Of a stretch of 64,000 nt of DNA, positions 52,501-62,899 are shown in pieces (the stretch's first letter is position 1; each line of letters begins with the position of its first letter). The translations under genes were made by a program, and so were the position numbers. Below the pieces are notes generated by a model. It searched no databases. It saw nothing but the letters and a program-made list of their open reading frames with translations, and was not told the origin of the DNA. The DNA is taken from positions 6,721,906 to 6,785,905 of the forward strand of contig JARUPZ010000019.1 in NCBI GenBank assembly GCA_031213475.1. Reading direction: 5' to 3'. The stretch is from Nereocystis luetkeana. Taxonomy: Eukaryota > Sar > Phaeophyceae > Laminariales > Laminariaceae.

Positions 52501-55500
52501 CCCATACTGTAGTCTACATCCCTCTCGTCCAGACGATTTGAGGGATAGCCTCTCACATGTCGGTGAAGTCACCGACCACGGCCTGCTTGTGAACGACCAA
52601 TCTACTCTCGTCGATCGCAACGACGTGTCGGACTTCGTGGGCCTGCTCTCCGGCCACCTGGCGAGCGGAGAAAGCACGTTGGTTGGGCGTTTCGTTGTTC
52701 TTTGCCGGGTCAACAACTCAAAAAAACAAACCCACGAAGACTTACTACACACATCGTGGGACACGCTAGTTACAGGGCATTTCGTCGTTCTCACCGTATC
52801 CACTTGACTTACTTAAAAAAAACACATCGTACTCGAAAAAAAAAAGAAGCACATTGTGCGGCAAGGGTTAGTTTTATTTACAGTAGGTCTTTGGTTGAAA
52901 CACCACGTCGTACTTTAAAAAATACACACACTTTGTGTGACACATTTTAGAGAGGTCTTTCGTGGTTCACGCGCCCGAGTCACCTTGAAAAAAAGACACT
53001 CAGTTAGCGTACTTGAAAGACACATTGGGCTTGAAACGCTCATTGTGCGACACGTTGCTGTAGTTACAAGTCTTTCGTTGGTCACGCCGGGTCAACTAAA
53101 AACGACACACACTGCTGTGCGATGGTGTATGCTGATTTTGTTTCTTCGTTTGGGAGTGACCCCATTCCCTAGAGCCGCAGCGAGCTGCGCGAGGGTGACT
53201 TCTGGCTCCTGGCAAACTTGGTGGAGGTGCACGTGATGCCTCCAGAATGGGTAAACAGCTAAAGCCGCTGCCATTGGAACTATTGCACCCGAGAGGACGT
53301 GGGCACGATTTAGCGGGAGCAATACTGCTTCTCTCTGAGATTAATCAATGCCTGTTTTCGTGCAACCGTTGCTTTCACAGAAGTGTAGATCGAGACGGTA
53401 TAATTAATTGTTTGTGCAGCATATATATGCGTATATGGTGTACTTGCCGCTGAGATCGAGGGGGACGAATGCCAGTTTAATGTTGGAACGAACATATGCG
53501 CTGTGTGGTGCATCTGTTCACTGCCAAGGAGAAGAAAAAATCAACAACAAATCAACGAGGTGACAAAAACAAAACACCGTCGTCAACAAACAACACACTT
53601 CCCACAACCACCAACACACTCACGATTGTGAATACTATACAATATATACTACAGCAGTGTTCATACACCCCTTTCCCCCCCCCCAAAAAAATATATATAT
53701 ACATCCTCCGTGTAACTCCTTGCATATAATATATTCACCTGTGCTTCGATCGCCGTATCAGGCATGAGCATGCACCGAAGGAATTGCTCCATTGTGTCCG
53801 ACCTGTTGTCGTAGTACAGTAGTAAACAAGGACACAAGGGACCGAAGAAGAGTAGGAATGGGCAGCTGTGACTACACAAACAGAAGCGTTCATTGTACGA
53901 GCACTGGATTAATAATGCCAGCTGTGCGGTTTCGCCCCTCGCCTCCCCCCCCCCTCCCCCACCTCTTTCAGGCGTTTATTTTCTCTACGCTTTTTGTGCG
54001 TCGGTGCTTCAGCGCAACCACTCCTGGCCGACACAGCGGTATCGAGTCCCGATTGTGATGATGAATGGAGCGGAAACGCCTCATTTGTTTGGTTCTGACA
54101 GCACCTCCAGTGGGTTCCCCTCGCCAGCCTGGGGAGAGGGGGGGTGCTCGTATCATGCATGGCCTTAGTTGTACGTCCATAGACCTTCACATCCCTTCAA
54201 AGCCGGGACGGAGCATGTCCCGTTTTCACCGACCAGGCGGACATTGATTGCACCGAGCGCGAGGCAAGCGCCGTGTGGTGTTTGGCGAGTCGCATGAAGG
54301 GTGAGCTCCATCCGGCCATAAAATAACCGCTTCTTATGAGGCGGGCTTTTCTTGCAGTGTATATGGTTGACAAGCGTCGACTGAACTGGCTCGTGTTCTG
54401 GTGTGGCCACTCCCAAGACACTTACTTCCAGAGACAGCATTGATGGGTATACCGTGCAACGGCCCCGGGGGCTTCCTTGCCATACAATACACCACCCTGG
54501 ACAGGAATATAAGCCACGATTGGACTCTGATGTAAGTATCAAACGAGCCTTATATCCACGGTTAGAGCACGTGGAGGGATTCTACGAGAGGCGTAGATTT
54601 TTTGTTGGCCAGTATATTCCTGAGGAGCCGCTGGGACGGGATGACCTTTATTTGTGTTTAGTGACGCTATTTTTTCGATTTGTACATATGTAGGCCATGC
54701 CATTGCTACTCGGGGGTGTATGTACTTCCATGTTTTCCTCCAGGTCAGAAAATATGGGTGGGGGCACAGGTCTCTCCTCAACATGATGAGTAGCTTCAGA
54801 AAATAGCAGGTGTGCACCTCCGTCGTACCTCTCTGGCCGTCAATATAAGTACCGATTGCTCCTTCATAATAATGTGTATAACGTCCTTATATTGCCGTCC
54901 AGAATGGTAGCATGCACCCGTCATATCATCATTCCCCTTAGGGACGGAGGGCGGGGGGGGTGTACTCGATAGGAGATATGTACTCGATCTCATCCATGGC
55001 CGTAGTCGTATGACCATAGACCCTCGCATCCCTACAATGCCGGGACGGAGCATGTCGGGTTTTCATCGACCAGGTAGACATTGCTTGCACCATGCGCGAA
55101 GCGCCGTGAGGTGTCCGGCGAGTCGCATGAAGGGTGAGCTGCATCCTACTAAGAACCGCTTGTGAGGCGGACTTGCGTACGGATGACAGCTTCAATGAGT
55201 GAATTTAATTTCCGGTGTAGGCACTCACAGAGACAGCAATGGGTGCCCTACCTTGAACACTACGTGATACGATCATTCCCACTAGTGCGGAGTAAAGGTG
55301 AAGTTCTTTACCTCGCACAGATGATCTAACTCGACAACCAGCTGTGGGCGACCGCAAAAAACAATAAAAATAAAACGGTACCCTGGTTGTCTAGCTTACG
55401 TAGTGAGCAGCATATTTTACAGTGTCGTTGCCAACCGACGCCAACACAACCTATATAAAATGGGGGGGGGGGGGCGGGGAAATGGCTTTTTTACCCGTGT

Positions 55501-57754
55501 CGAGGGTTGTATTGGGCATACTTTCAAGTAAGGAAAATATCATCGTTTATACTATTTATCGTTCTGGCTGCTGCGTGGAATGCTGTGGAGTGGTGGCAGG
55601 TTCCCAAGACCATTCTTTGCAAGGGGGTATAGTGGGTGCCGTCTTTTTTAGCCCAAAGGCCCGGTTCGTCGCTAATAAAACGGAGCCGGTGTGAAATAGA
55701 AGAAGAGAGAAGAAAACAGATGATATCATACGTCATTTTTGCTCATGGGTGGAGTAAAATGACTGCTCGTGGCCTCGTGTAAGAGAAAACAAACAAACTA
55801 GTGATTCAAAAGAGACAACAATTGGGTCATAGATACAAACCAAAGATGGCGGTGGATGGTCTGCTACTTTTTGGTTCGTCGAGGCTGCTTTGGGCATACT
55901 CTTCTGTTGCTATCATCGCTGTGGGGAATCCTTTCGAAGGCTGTCCGTGGAGGAGTTATTGGCGGCTGCCCATCAGAAGAGGCAAGAGTGCCGTCAACAG
56001 GTTACCGTAACCAAAGAGCGTTGACTTCGCACGGGGGGGTGCGATCGTAATTTTCCCAACACTGGGAAGGCTTTTGTCGATACCGTACAACAGGGGGTGT
56101 TTTCGAGGAAAGGTGATTGCCTCGAGAGAGAAAGAGAGAGTGCTAGAGAGAAAGAGAGGGAGGGAGAGAGAGCCTCCCGAAAAATACCGAAACGCTTTCT
56201 TCTCGATTTTTGGTACCTGCACCTTTTCACCGTTATCGAGAGGGAAACGCCTTTCAACACTCCGCTTGTAAAGTCGACGTTCTTGACGGTACAACTCTGG
56301 GACGGCTGTAGCAGACGATAGAACCCACGGAAAGCGCACCGACCAAAAGACCTGTCCTGCAGCAGGACCTTGAGTCGACTGCGGTAGTGACATCCACATC
56401 TCGTTGCGCCACCTTGGAGGCGGTAACTCACCAACTCGCACGAACGTCAAAAATCATTTTTTTACTCGTTGTTATTGTTCCATTTACCCTCCGGCGATGT
56501 GCCCGCCCTCACTCTAACCATACCATCTACAAATGAAAGGACCGCTAGAATCGAAAGGCCTATAAAAACGTGAAAGGTGCTACTGGTACATGCTGTATTC
56601 AATCGGACCTGAGTACTTGACAAACCGTTTGAGTCTCCAGGCTTTCGGCCTCTAATTCCTCAAAACTGATTTTGTGATTTAAAAAAAGCGCAATACCTCG
56701 ACGAACCATCCCGGGGTCTACTGTTAATAATAGGTGCCGTAAAATAGCACAGGTGCGATCGTTTTGCTCGACGACGGTTAAAGGGTCCTAACAGTGGAGA
56801 ACATTTATGTGTCTTCGGGATAAGGCTCTGTCTCTCGGCCAGCATGTTTCCTAAAACACCGTGTCCGGTACTACTGGAAACCTTGCCGGGTTCTGAAAGA
56901 ACAGATCCGGCTAAAAACACAAACAAAAACGATCGCATACTCCGTTGGAAGTCAACGGTCTTCCACAACGTGTAACGGTTTTTTTTTGTAAAGGCCTAAC
57001 CGGATGTATTCCAGCGACACTACAAGGTAGCTCTGCCAGGGGAAGGTGGGAGTAACCCGGAGGGCTGCTTGCTGCCAGCGACGTGGGGGTGGAAACATTG
57101 ACCAGGAGCTGGGAAAACCGAGGGCTTGCCAAGCGAGGGAAGCGCAATAAGTAGGAGCCTTCCAAGGAGGGAAATAAAGTGGGGTACTTTGGTTTGGTTT
57201 ATAGAGCGGTGGTCGAAAATAGGCTATACTACAAGTGTTTACTGCTGCTGCGGCGGTGACATTGGGCACTCGTAGTCCCCCAGTCGAGGAACCTCTAGCA
57301 GCGTGAAATAGTCAAACCAAAAGTGTGCTAACAGTATCCCTATCGCGCACGCCTCCATAACTAACTGTGGACGCTTATCTAACACTTGCAAGCCGACACG
57401 GCCACTCTATGGTGAAAGAAGCATTATTATCAAGTATCGCTAGGGCTTCAAGGCGCGATTTTACCTGGAAACATCCAAAATCCAGGAACCTGCGAGAGAA
57501 GTGTACTCGGGCAGCAGATGTTGGTCTAGATCTCGAGCGGTCACCATGGCCTCCTCTTCACCAACAACGCAAAGCTTATCGACACCGCCACCACCACCAG
57601 CGTCGAATTTGGCTTCGCCAACAACGCAAAGTTTATCTTCGACGGTACCAGCACCAGCACCAGCACCAGCATCAGCACCAGCACCAGCACCAGCAACACC
57701 AGCAGCGTTGTCGAGCATGCTCCTCACGGTGGCGGTGGCTTGATTCGATGCAGT
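49540..57754 (-). CDS. Calycin-like (FABP/lipocalin-type) beta-barrel protein, internal exons
   Basis: Minus-strand exons: 57465-57754, 52557-52657 and 49540-49768. The first has a strong acceptor (long pyrimidine tract, CCCCACCACAG) and encodes an Ala/Gly-rich region, two copies of DKLCVVGE and the barrel start LAGSWILDVS. The second reads EVRHVVAIDESRLVVHKQAV, then VGDFTD. It joins in phase 2 to the third: AFPHTHLYVRDGS, YELDKVKTTKTIFGSMQCTA and DGEVHLVETRKIMGGGLVQ. The order of strands (G-x-W start, paired valine strands, TxFG, VETRKI) is that of fatty-acid-binding-protein-like calycins, which bind small hydrophobic ligands in the cytosol; the ligand here is unknown. Exon 57465-57754 ends in phase 2 and exon 52557-52657 begins in phase 0, so one exon is missing between them; the only fit I find is on the plus strand at 53175-53250. 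First and last exons are not identified. Confidence 0.6.
49769..51640 (-). other. Intron of the calycin-like gene: degenerate tandem repeats
   Basis: A degenerate repeat of about 110 bp (50780-51190) has recurring GGTATCTATACTCG, GAGAGCTGACG(A/C) and CCATCGCTCGTCGCGCGCTT. It is followed by a GGTATGGTGTGGTACGG-type short repeat (51235-51420). ACAGACGG units occupy 51556-51600. No coding sequence recognised. Confidence 0.6.
51804..52110 (+). mobile_element. TIR element carrying telomere-type CCCTAA repeats, copy 1
   Basis: Terminal inverted repeats TCTGGGAGAAGGGATCTTTA (left) and the reverse complement at 52070-52092 enclose about 250 bp. Inside, 51899-51928 holds four CCCTAA hexamers within an ACCC-rich tract. 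The copy at 58130-58455 is inverted. Homology extends about 15 bp beyond the core TIR on each side. Confidence 0.8.
52690..53115. repeat. Degenerate tandem repeat of about 100 bp
   Basis: Four to five units share GGTCTTTCGTTGGTCACGCC or variants, a GGGTCAACT-like string, A-runs, and CACACATCGTGGGACACG or CACATTGTGCGACACG. The array lies between the minus-strand exon at 52557-52657 and the plus-strand exon at 53175-53250. Confidence 0.65.
53175..53250 (+). CDS. Exon-like segment on the plus strand that fits the gap in the minus-strand calycin gene
   Basis: Bounded by a good acceptor (T-rich tract, CATTCCCTAG or CTAGAG) and donor TGG/gtaaac. It has one leading base and then 25 codons: RSELREGDFWLLANLVEVHV-MPPEW. 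Its entry phase (2) and exit phase (0) are exactly those missing between the exons at 57465-57754 and 52557-52657. Joined, the protein would read ILDVS-S-RSELREGDF ... MPPEW-VAGEQAHEVRH, which is what barrels of this family show after the first strand (LDxSRSExL, then a helix pair). It also lies in the correct interval but on the opposite strand. Alternatives: an exon of a separate nested plus-strand gene, or chance. Confidence 0.45.
53257..54127 (-). other. Intron sequence of the calycin-like gene
   Basis: Contains A-rich tracts (53527-53600), a C-run (53670-53681) with ATATATATA, and another C-rich tract (53939-53960). No coding content that I can support. Confidence 0.4.
54128..54330 (-). 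repeat. Family C 3' portion, minus orientation
   Basis: GGTGCTCGTATCATGCATGG next to a G-run (54138-54145), then the reverse complement of the family end. Sense to the minus-strand calycin gene. Confidence 0.8.
54826..54909. mobile_element. Family M hairpin MITE
   Basis: TACCTCTCTGGCCGTCAATA and, at the other end, TATTGCCGTCCAGAATGGTA form inverted termini of an 84-bp element. Confidence 0.8.
54946..55475 (-). repeat. Family C element, near full length, minus orientation
   Basis: G-run (54952-54960), the reverse complement of the full element, and a terminal G-run (55461-55474) that is the poly-C preceding its 5' end. Sense to the calycin-like gene. Confidence 0.9.
55476..57464 (-). other. 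Intron sequence of the calycin-like gene
   Basis: Two loosely related segments with GTCGAGG and GGGCATACT (55497-55525 and 55877-55905) suggest an old duplication. A GAGAGAAAGAGA purine tract lies at 56122-56175. Several open frames on both strands have no recognised similarity. Confidence 0.4.
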
Positions 57755-58129
57755 CTGTGGTGGGGGCAGAGAGCGCAAAAACAAAAGAAGAAATAAGGGT
57801 GATATATAATATATATATACATATGAGACGCAAAGCGAAAACATTGCACACAAAGACAGCACAGGCGAACGAACGAACGAACGAGCGATTGGCCGGGTCG
57901 CACGCAGGATGGCACTGATGCGTGATGACCAAAACAAAAACGAAAGAAACGGGTAAAAGTGGACGAGCTCTGACCACAGGAAAGCTCCCGCCGGTGGTCA
58001 ACTATTTGTTATGTGCGTTGGTTGGTGGAAGGCTGGCGGAAATCAAAAGCAAATAATAAAAAAATCAAAAATAAATACTTTCGGAGATATTGGTATTTTT
58101 CCCTTTAAACAAGAGCGTTTTTTTCTAGC

Positions 58130-58455
58130 AGACGGTGAGTAGGTTTAGCAGTCTGGGAGAAGGGATCTTTAGGGATGTTTTTGACTTGAAAAATGGCCAC
58201 CGTGGTCTGCACTTCGGAATCGTCGTCCGCAACTGAGAAATTTCCTGGTTCGATGCAAACGCGGCGCAGCCGCGTTCATGGCGAGTTCTGGCCCGTTTTG
58301 GCTGCGGTTTGGGGTCAGGGTTGGGGTTAGGGTTAAGGTTAGGGTTAGAGTCAGGGGTTGGGTTTGGTCTTCGCCAGTACCTTGATCCCAACAGGAACCA
58401 AAACACCTGAACAGCCTACCAACCTAAAGATCCCTTCTCCCAGATTGTTAAAGGT
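58130..58455 (-). mobile_element. TIR element carrying telomere-type repeats, copy 2 (inverted)
   Basis: The TIR TCTGGGAGAAGGGATCTTTA is at 58153-58172 and its complement near 58424-58443. The internal strand reads GGGTTAGGGTTAAGGTTAGG (58321-58340). Overall it is collinear with the reverse complement of 51804-52110, including the AATTTCTCAGTTGCGGACGA segment. Confidence 0.8.
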
Positions 58456-58764
58456 CCTCCAGACGGTGGTGCCGATCTCTCCGGTTGGCAGTCTAATTTT
58501 CAGCACGTACGTCCGAAGAATTTTCGACTCCGCTCACCTAAGAAGCGAGGCATGCCCTGCCCCTCTCTACTGCCTGCACCCCCTTCAGGAACGCACTCCC
58601 AATTTGGAGACATGTTACTTGGAAGTAGAGCAAGATGCGTGCTCCAGGGACAGTGCAGGGGCAAAAGGACCTGGCGGGATGTGCAAAAAAACAGCAGCTC
58701 GCTTCGATAACACTTTTACACCTCTGGTATATTTATACTACAGAAACAGCAGTATCACCTCTCA

Positions 58765-59035
58765 AGACAGACGGGTCATGATCTCCTATGTGCTGCTGTC
58801 TTTAGATAATCTACTGCAGTTTCTCCCCGGCCGTTGTTTTGTGAGAGCTTGTTGTGCAGGACCTGCACGCTACACATCCGACCCAAGAAACCAGGAAACC
58901 TTCCTACAGCATTGCTACCGTAGATCGCGCAAAACGTGGAAGCCTCCCACCCGGCAAAAAATGAGCCACGTAGAGGATCGTGCTCCCACAGATCAGGGGG
59001 CCTACCGGTGTTCTGCCCTACAGTAGAAGGTTCAC
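58765..59035. mobile_element. Family E remnant
   Basis: CGGCCGTTGTTTTGTGAGAG, CACATCCGACCCAAGAAACC and CACAGATCAGGGGGCCTACC match the central block of the copies at 33181 and 43130; the GATC-rich ends are worn. Confidence 0.65.
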
Positions 59036-59143
59036 GAGCATAGACATATGACGGAGTGGGAGCCGGTGAGCGGTCCGAGGTATGAAGAGCATTGCGTATA
59101 ACGTCGTTGTCGACACATCGTGTAGCTGCACACACTGGTTGCG

Positions 59144-59254
59144 TATGACGGGGGACCATAGTAAATAGGACCTACGGTATACAAAATTATCTATATATTT
59201 TACCTATTTTTACCAACAATATTTGGTCTTATTTACTATGGTCCCCCGTAATAG
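59144..59254. mobile_element. Family A hairpin MITE
   Basis: ACGGGGGACCATAGTAAATA and, inverted, ATTTACTATGGTCCCCCGTA; centre ACCTACGGTATACAAAATTA. Confidence 0.9.
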
Positions 59255-59369
59255 TTACACACACTCTGTTGTTTTATAGTTGCGGGTTCCATTGTTGGTA
59301 TAGACGATATGAGATGCGTTTCAAATACGAACCTTGCCGCTACGGTTGGGATATATATCTTTACCCCCC

Positions 59370-60090
59370 CCCCCCCTCCCACCTCCCCTCCCCTATTTTA
59401 CATAGGTTGGGTTGGCGTCGGTTGGCAACGACACTGTAAAACATGCCGCTCACTACGTGAGCTAGACAGCCAGGGTACCGTTTTATTTTTTTTGGCGATT
59501 GCCCACAGCTGGTTGTCGAGTTAGATCATCTGTGCGAGGAAATGGACCTTTACTCCGCTCAAGTGGGAATGATCGTATCACGTAGTGTTCAAGGTAGGGC
59601 ACCCACGAGGCAGTTACGTAGTACTCCCATTGCTGTCTCTGGAAATGCCTACACCGGAAATTAAATCAACTCATTGAAGCTGTCGTCCATATGCAAGTCC
59701 GCCTCAAAAGCGGTTCTTAGTAGGATGCAGCTCACCCTTCATGCGACTCGCCAGACACCTCACGGCGCTTCGCGCTTGGTGCAAGCAATGTCTGCCTGGT
59801 CGGTGAAAACCCGACATGCTCCGTCCCGGCATTGTAGGGATGCGAGGGTCTATGGTCATACGACTACGGCCATGCATGAGATCGAGTACATCTCTCCTAT
59901 CGAGTACACCCCCCCCCCCCCCCCCACCTCCCGGCAGTGTAGGGATGCGAGGATCTAAGCTCCTTCGACTACGGCCACGCATGATATCGAGTGCCCCCCC
60001 CCCCCCCCCCCCTCTGCCCACCTTCCCCCCTCCATGACGCTTGCTTCGCACTTGGTGCAACCAATGCCCCCCCCCCCCCCTCCCAACCTC
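59370..60090 (+). repeat. Family C element, near full length, with doubled 3' end and C-runs
   Basis: C-rich 5' flank (59366-59392), ATAGGTTGGGTTGGCGTCGG, full body, 3' end at 59875-59890, a 21-base C-run, a second partial end (59935-59992), C-runs at 59996-60012 and 60066-60080. More than 90 percent identical by eye to the copy at 44957. Confidence 0.9.
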
Positions 60091-60802
60091 GTCGGGGTGT
60101 AGAGATAGACTGTTAATATATGTTTTTCGAGTCCCTCACGGGTTTGGCGGTTTTTTTTTTCTCTTCCTTCAGGAGGCATTGCAATTTCGCAAGCCACAGG
60201 CAGGCAGACAGGCAGGCAGGCAGGCAGGGAGGTGGTGATGAATGTGTCATTCATCAGCTCCAGCATGAAGGTTTCTGAAGAAAGCGAAAAAGACAACGCA
60301 CTCACACCCCTCTGCTCTGCTCTATTAATAGTGTCTACGCGTATGTATACTTAGTGTACGAAGTATATTTCGTTGCGCTTGCTGCACGGGAGTGGAAGAT
60401 AGGGGAAGGGAGGGGGGGGGGGGGGGGGGGGGCAGAAAAAAACGATGACGATTTTACTATTATCCAAAGCCAATCGTAAGCACAGTAGTATTTATCACCT
60501 GGCAGTAGCTAACGATGGTTGGCGTGATAGAGATTTGGCAACATCGTGCAGCATCAGACGGAAACAATGTGCAGCATGACGAGCTTCCAACATCCGTCCG
60601 CTGGTGCACATCCCCCGAAACAAAAAGTAGTAGTGGTCAATTCCTGTGCAGTACTAGAAAGGGAAACAGCACCTGGTGCCTTATGTTTGCAGCAGGCGAA
60701 ACGCCGGAACAAGAGCGTCAACTATTGAGGGCGTCAATTTCGCCAACATCGGAGCCATGTTCAAAGGACCTGCAGCAGGGGCCGACTACGAACAGCTATG
60801 TA

Positions 60803-60912
60803 CTGCCGGGGACCACATTAAATAGGACCTACGGTACACACCAAAAACCTATACGTTTCGCTATTTTTACTAACCATATTTGGTCCTATTTACTACGGTC
60901 CCCCGTAAATAG
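60803..60912. mobile_element. Family A hairpin MITE
   Basis: Left arm worn (GCCGGGGACCACATTAAATA), right arm CTATTTACTACGGTCCCCCG; centre ACACACCAAAAACCTATACG. Confidence 0.85.
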
Positions 60913-61250
60913 CAGGTGTCCCTCTGGCCCCCTTGTTTTCGTTACTTGCTTGCCTCACCCGATGCGATGCCTTTCTGAACGAATAGATATATTTGAAGCA
61001 TACGGTGTGCGAAACACCGGAAGGAGACACTTTCCAATGAACATGATACAATCAAATTAATTGACCTGAATTTCAATTTAATTAATTCGTACTGAAAATA
61101 GAGTGAATTTCCCGTCTTCGGGCACACGAAAATAGTGGCAAACGTAACCGCGCGCAAAATAAGGTATTTCGCGATCTTCGTTGCTTCCGCTTTTTTTGTT
61201 TCGTCAATTCTTACTCTTATTACAGTAATCGTAGCTGTCATGGCGCCTCA

Positions 61251-61365
61251 TACTATTGCGGGGGGCCATAGTAAATAGGACCAAGTGTTGCTGGTGAAAA
61301 CAGCGGAATCTATAGATTTTTGTGCGTACCGTACGTCGTATTTATTTTGGCCCACCCCGTAATAT
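61251..61365. mobile_element. Family A hairpin MITE
   Basis: ATTGCGGGGGGCCATAGTAA and, inverted, TTTATTTTGGCCCACCCCGT; centre TAGATTTTTGTGCGTACCGT. Confidence 0.8.
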
Positions 61366-61642
61366 CACATCGTAGCCATCAGCGGTGTCTCCTCGGAGAC
61401 CAGGATCGCTTTTATTTCGCCTGTTTAATACATACATGAGCGGCAAGTAGCTGCTGCTGCTGTTGTACACACTCCCTCCCCCGAATGTTATTCATGGGGA
61501 TATAGCGTCGTTTTCGGTGAGATCGGGAAGCCATCGTATTTATTTACAGGCAAAAAAAAACATCAAAGTATTATTTCCCTCTATACTCTGTAGAACGGGA
61601 TGATAGTCAATCAAGTTTCAAACTGTTTGCCGCAGAAGTTGG

Positions 61643-62066
61643 CCCTTTTATTAATAGTGCTGCAGTCCTGTCCTGGGGACAAACCAGTCTAATTCTAATT
61701 GTTTTGTCTCGAAAGCGGGACTGCGGCCCTAAAAGGGTCAACATGATTTCCACGCCGTATTGAGCAGGAGGAGATGTGTCAAGTATTGACCCTTTCAGGG
61801 CCGCAGTCCCGTTTTGGGGACGAACTACTCAGAATTTGAGTGGTTTGTCCCCTAACCGGGACTGCGGTCCTATAAAGGGGCAATCGATAACCCTTTTCGC
61901 ACTGCGCTGTACAGAAACCTAAATATGACACTAATCCCAAGCAGTCCGTCCCCACAACGGGAGCGCGGCCCCCAACCCCTTTTAGGAATGCAGTCCCGTT
62001 TTGGGGACAAGCCAGTCAAATTATAAGTAGTTTACCCCCAAAACGGGACTGCAGTCCTAAAAGGGT
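61643..62066. mobile_element. Cluster of four family B hairpin MITEs
   Basis: Copies at 61643-61738, 61790-61879, 61889-61976 (decayed) and 61977-62066. Each has a GACTGCAGTCCCGTTTTGGG-type arm and its complement. Together they pack about 360 bp of hairpin into 424 bp. Confidence 0.85.
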
Positions 62067-62656
62067 CAAGGCCTAAAAGGGTCACCAATACTATTTATCA
62101 ATATCAATGGCGTGGGGATGGAGCTTGGATGCAGCTTCGGATTTAAGAATAGAACGTAATGAGAAGGAAGGAGCAAGGACAGCAAATGGAGTAGACAAGC
62201 CGAAAGTTGGCACAGAAGGGTGGTAGACAGACTTCGTGCATGAGTTTCGTTTTGTTTCCGAGGTTTTCTCCTTCTGGGAAAGTTATGAGTGGTCAACGTA
62301 GAAGATCATGCTGCACATTGTCGGATGGCAAGGGAAATAATAATAATAATAATATCGATGGTAAAACAAGATAAAATAAATATAATATTAATACTGTAGT
62401 CTCATGATACGATATTGTTGTCATGCTTGCCATCCGACAACGTGTATAGTGTTGTCCTAAAAAAATCTACTTCAAGGAACAGAAAGTTAAGAACTCTCCA
62501 GAACAATATATCATGCCGATGCAACAGAGACGAGAGAGAGCGAGCGAAAAATGAAGCAACTTTTTCGATCTCCACCCTCTTTGGCAAAAAACCCCATCAA
62601 CAACAGCAAGAAGTGTTGGAACTTATTGATGAGACACCACAACAACCAGTTATTGG

Positions 62657-62899
62657 CCCTTTTAGGTCCGCAGTCCCGTTTTGGGGACACAGTACTTACA
62701 ACTAGAATGGTTTGCCCCCAAAACGAGACTGCCGTCCTTAAAGGGTTAACAGTTACAGTATTACGGGGGACCATAGTTAATAGGACCTATGGTATATACA
62801 TAAAAACCTACCAGGTATATATATTAAACTATTTTTACTAACAATATTTGGCCCTACCAGGTACCTGGTATTAATAACTATGGTCCCCCGTCAAATAGT
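62657..62899. mobile_element. Family B MITE followed by family A MITE
   Basis: B at 62657-62745, followed by GTTAAC (TTAA at 62746-62749). A at 62759-62899, enlarged by a TACCAGGTACCTGGTA palindrome at 62855-62870 inside its right half. Confidence 0.85.

Noticed and set aside
52373..52807. Plus-strand 144-codon open frame over 52520-52690
   Set aside because: The minus-strand reading of the same bases gives a phase-matched exon of the calycin-like gene with canonical splice sites, and the plus frame runs into the 100-bp tandem repeat.
57501..57743. Plus-strand open frame with Ala-Pro repeats starting MASSSPTTQS
   Set aside because: The opposite strand has a long pyrimidine tract and acceptor, a GTAAAA donor and the barrel start GSWILDVS, so the minus reading is preferred.
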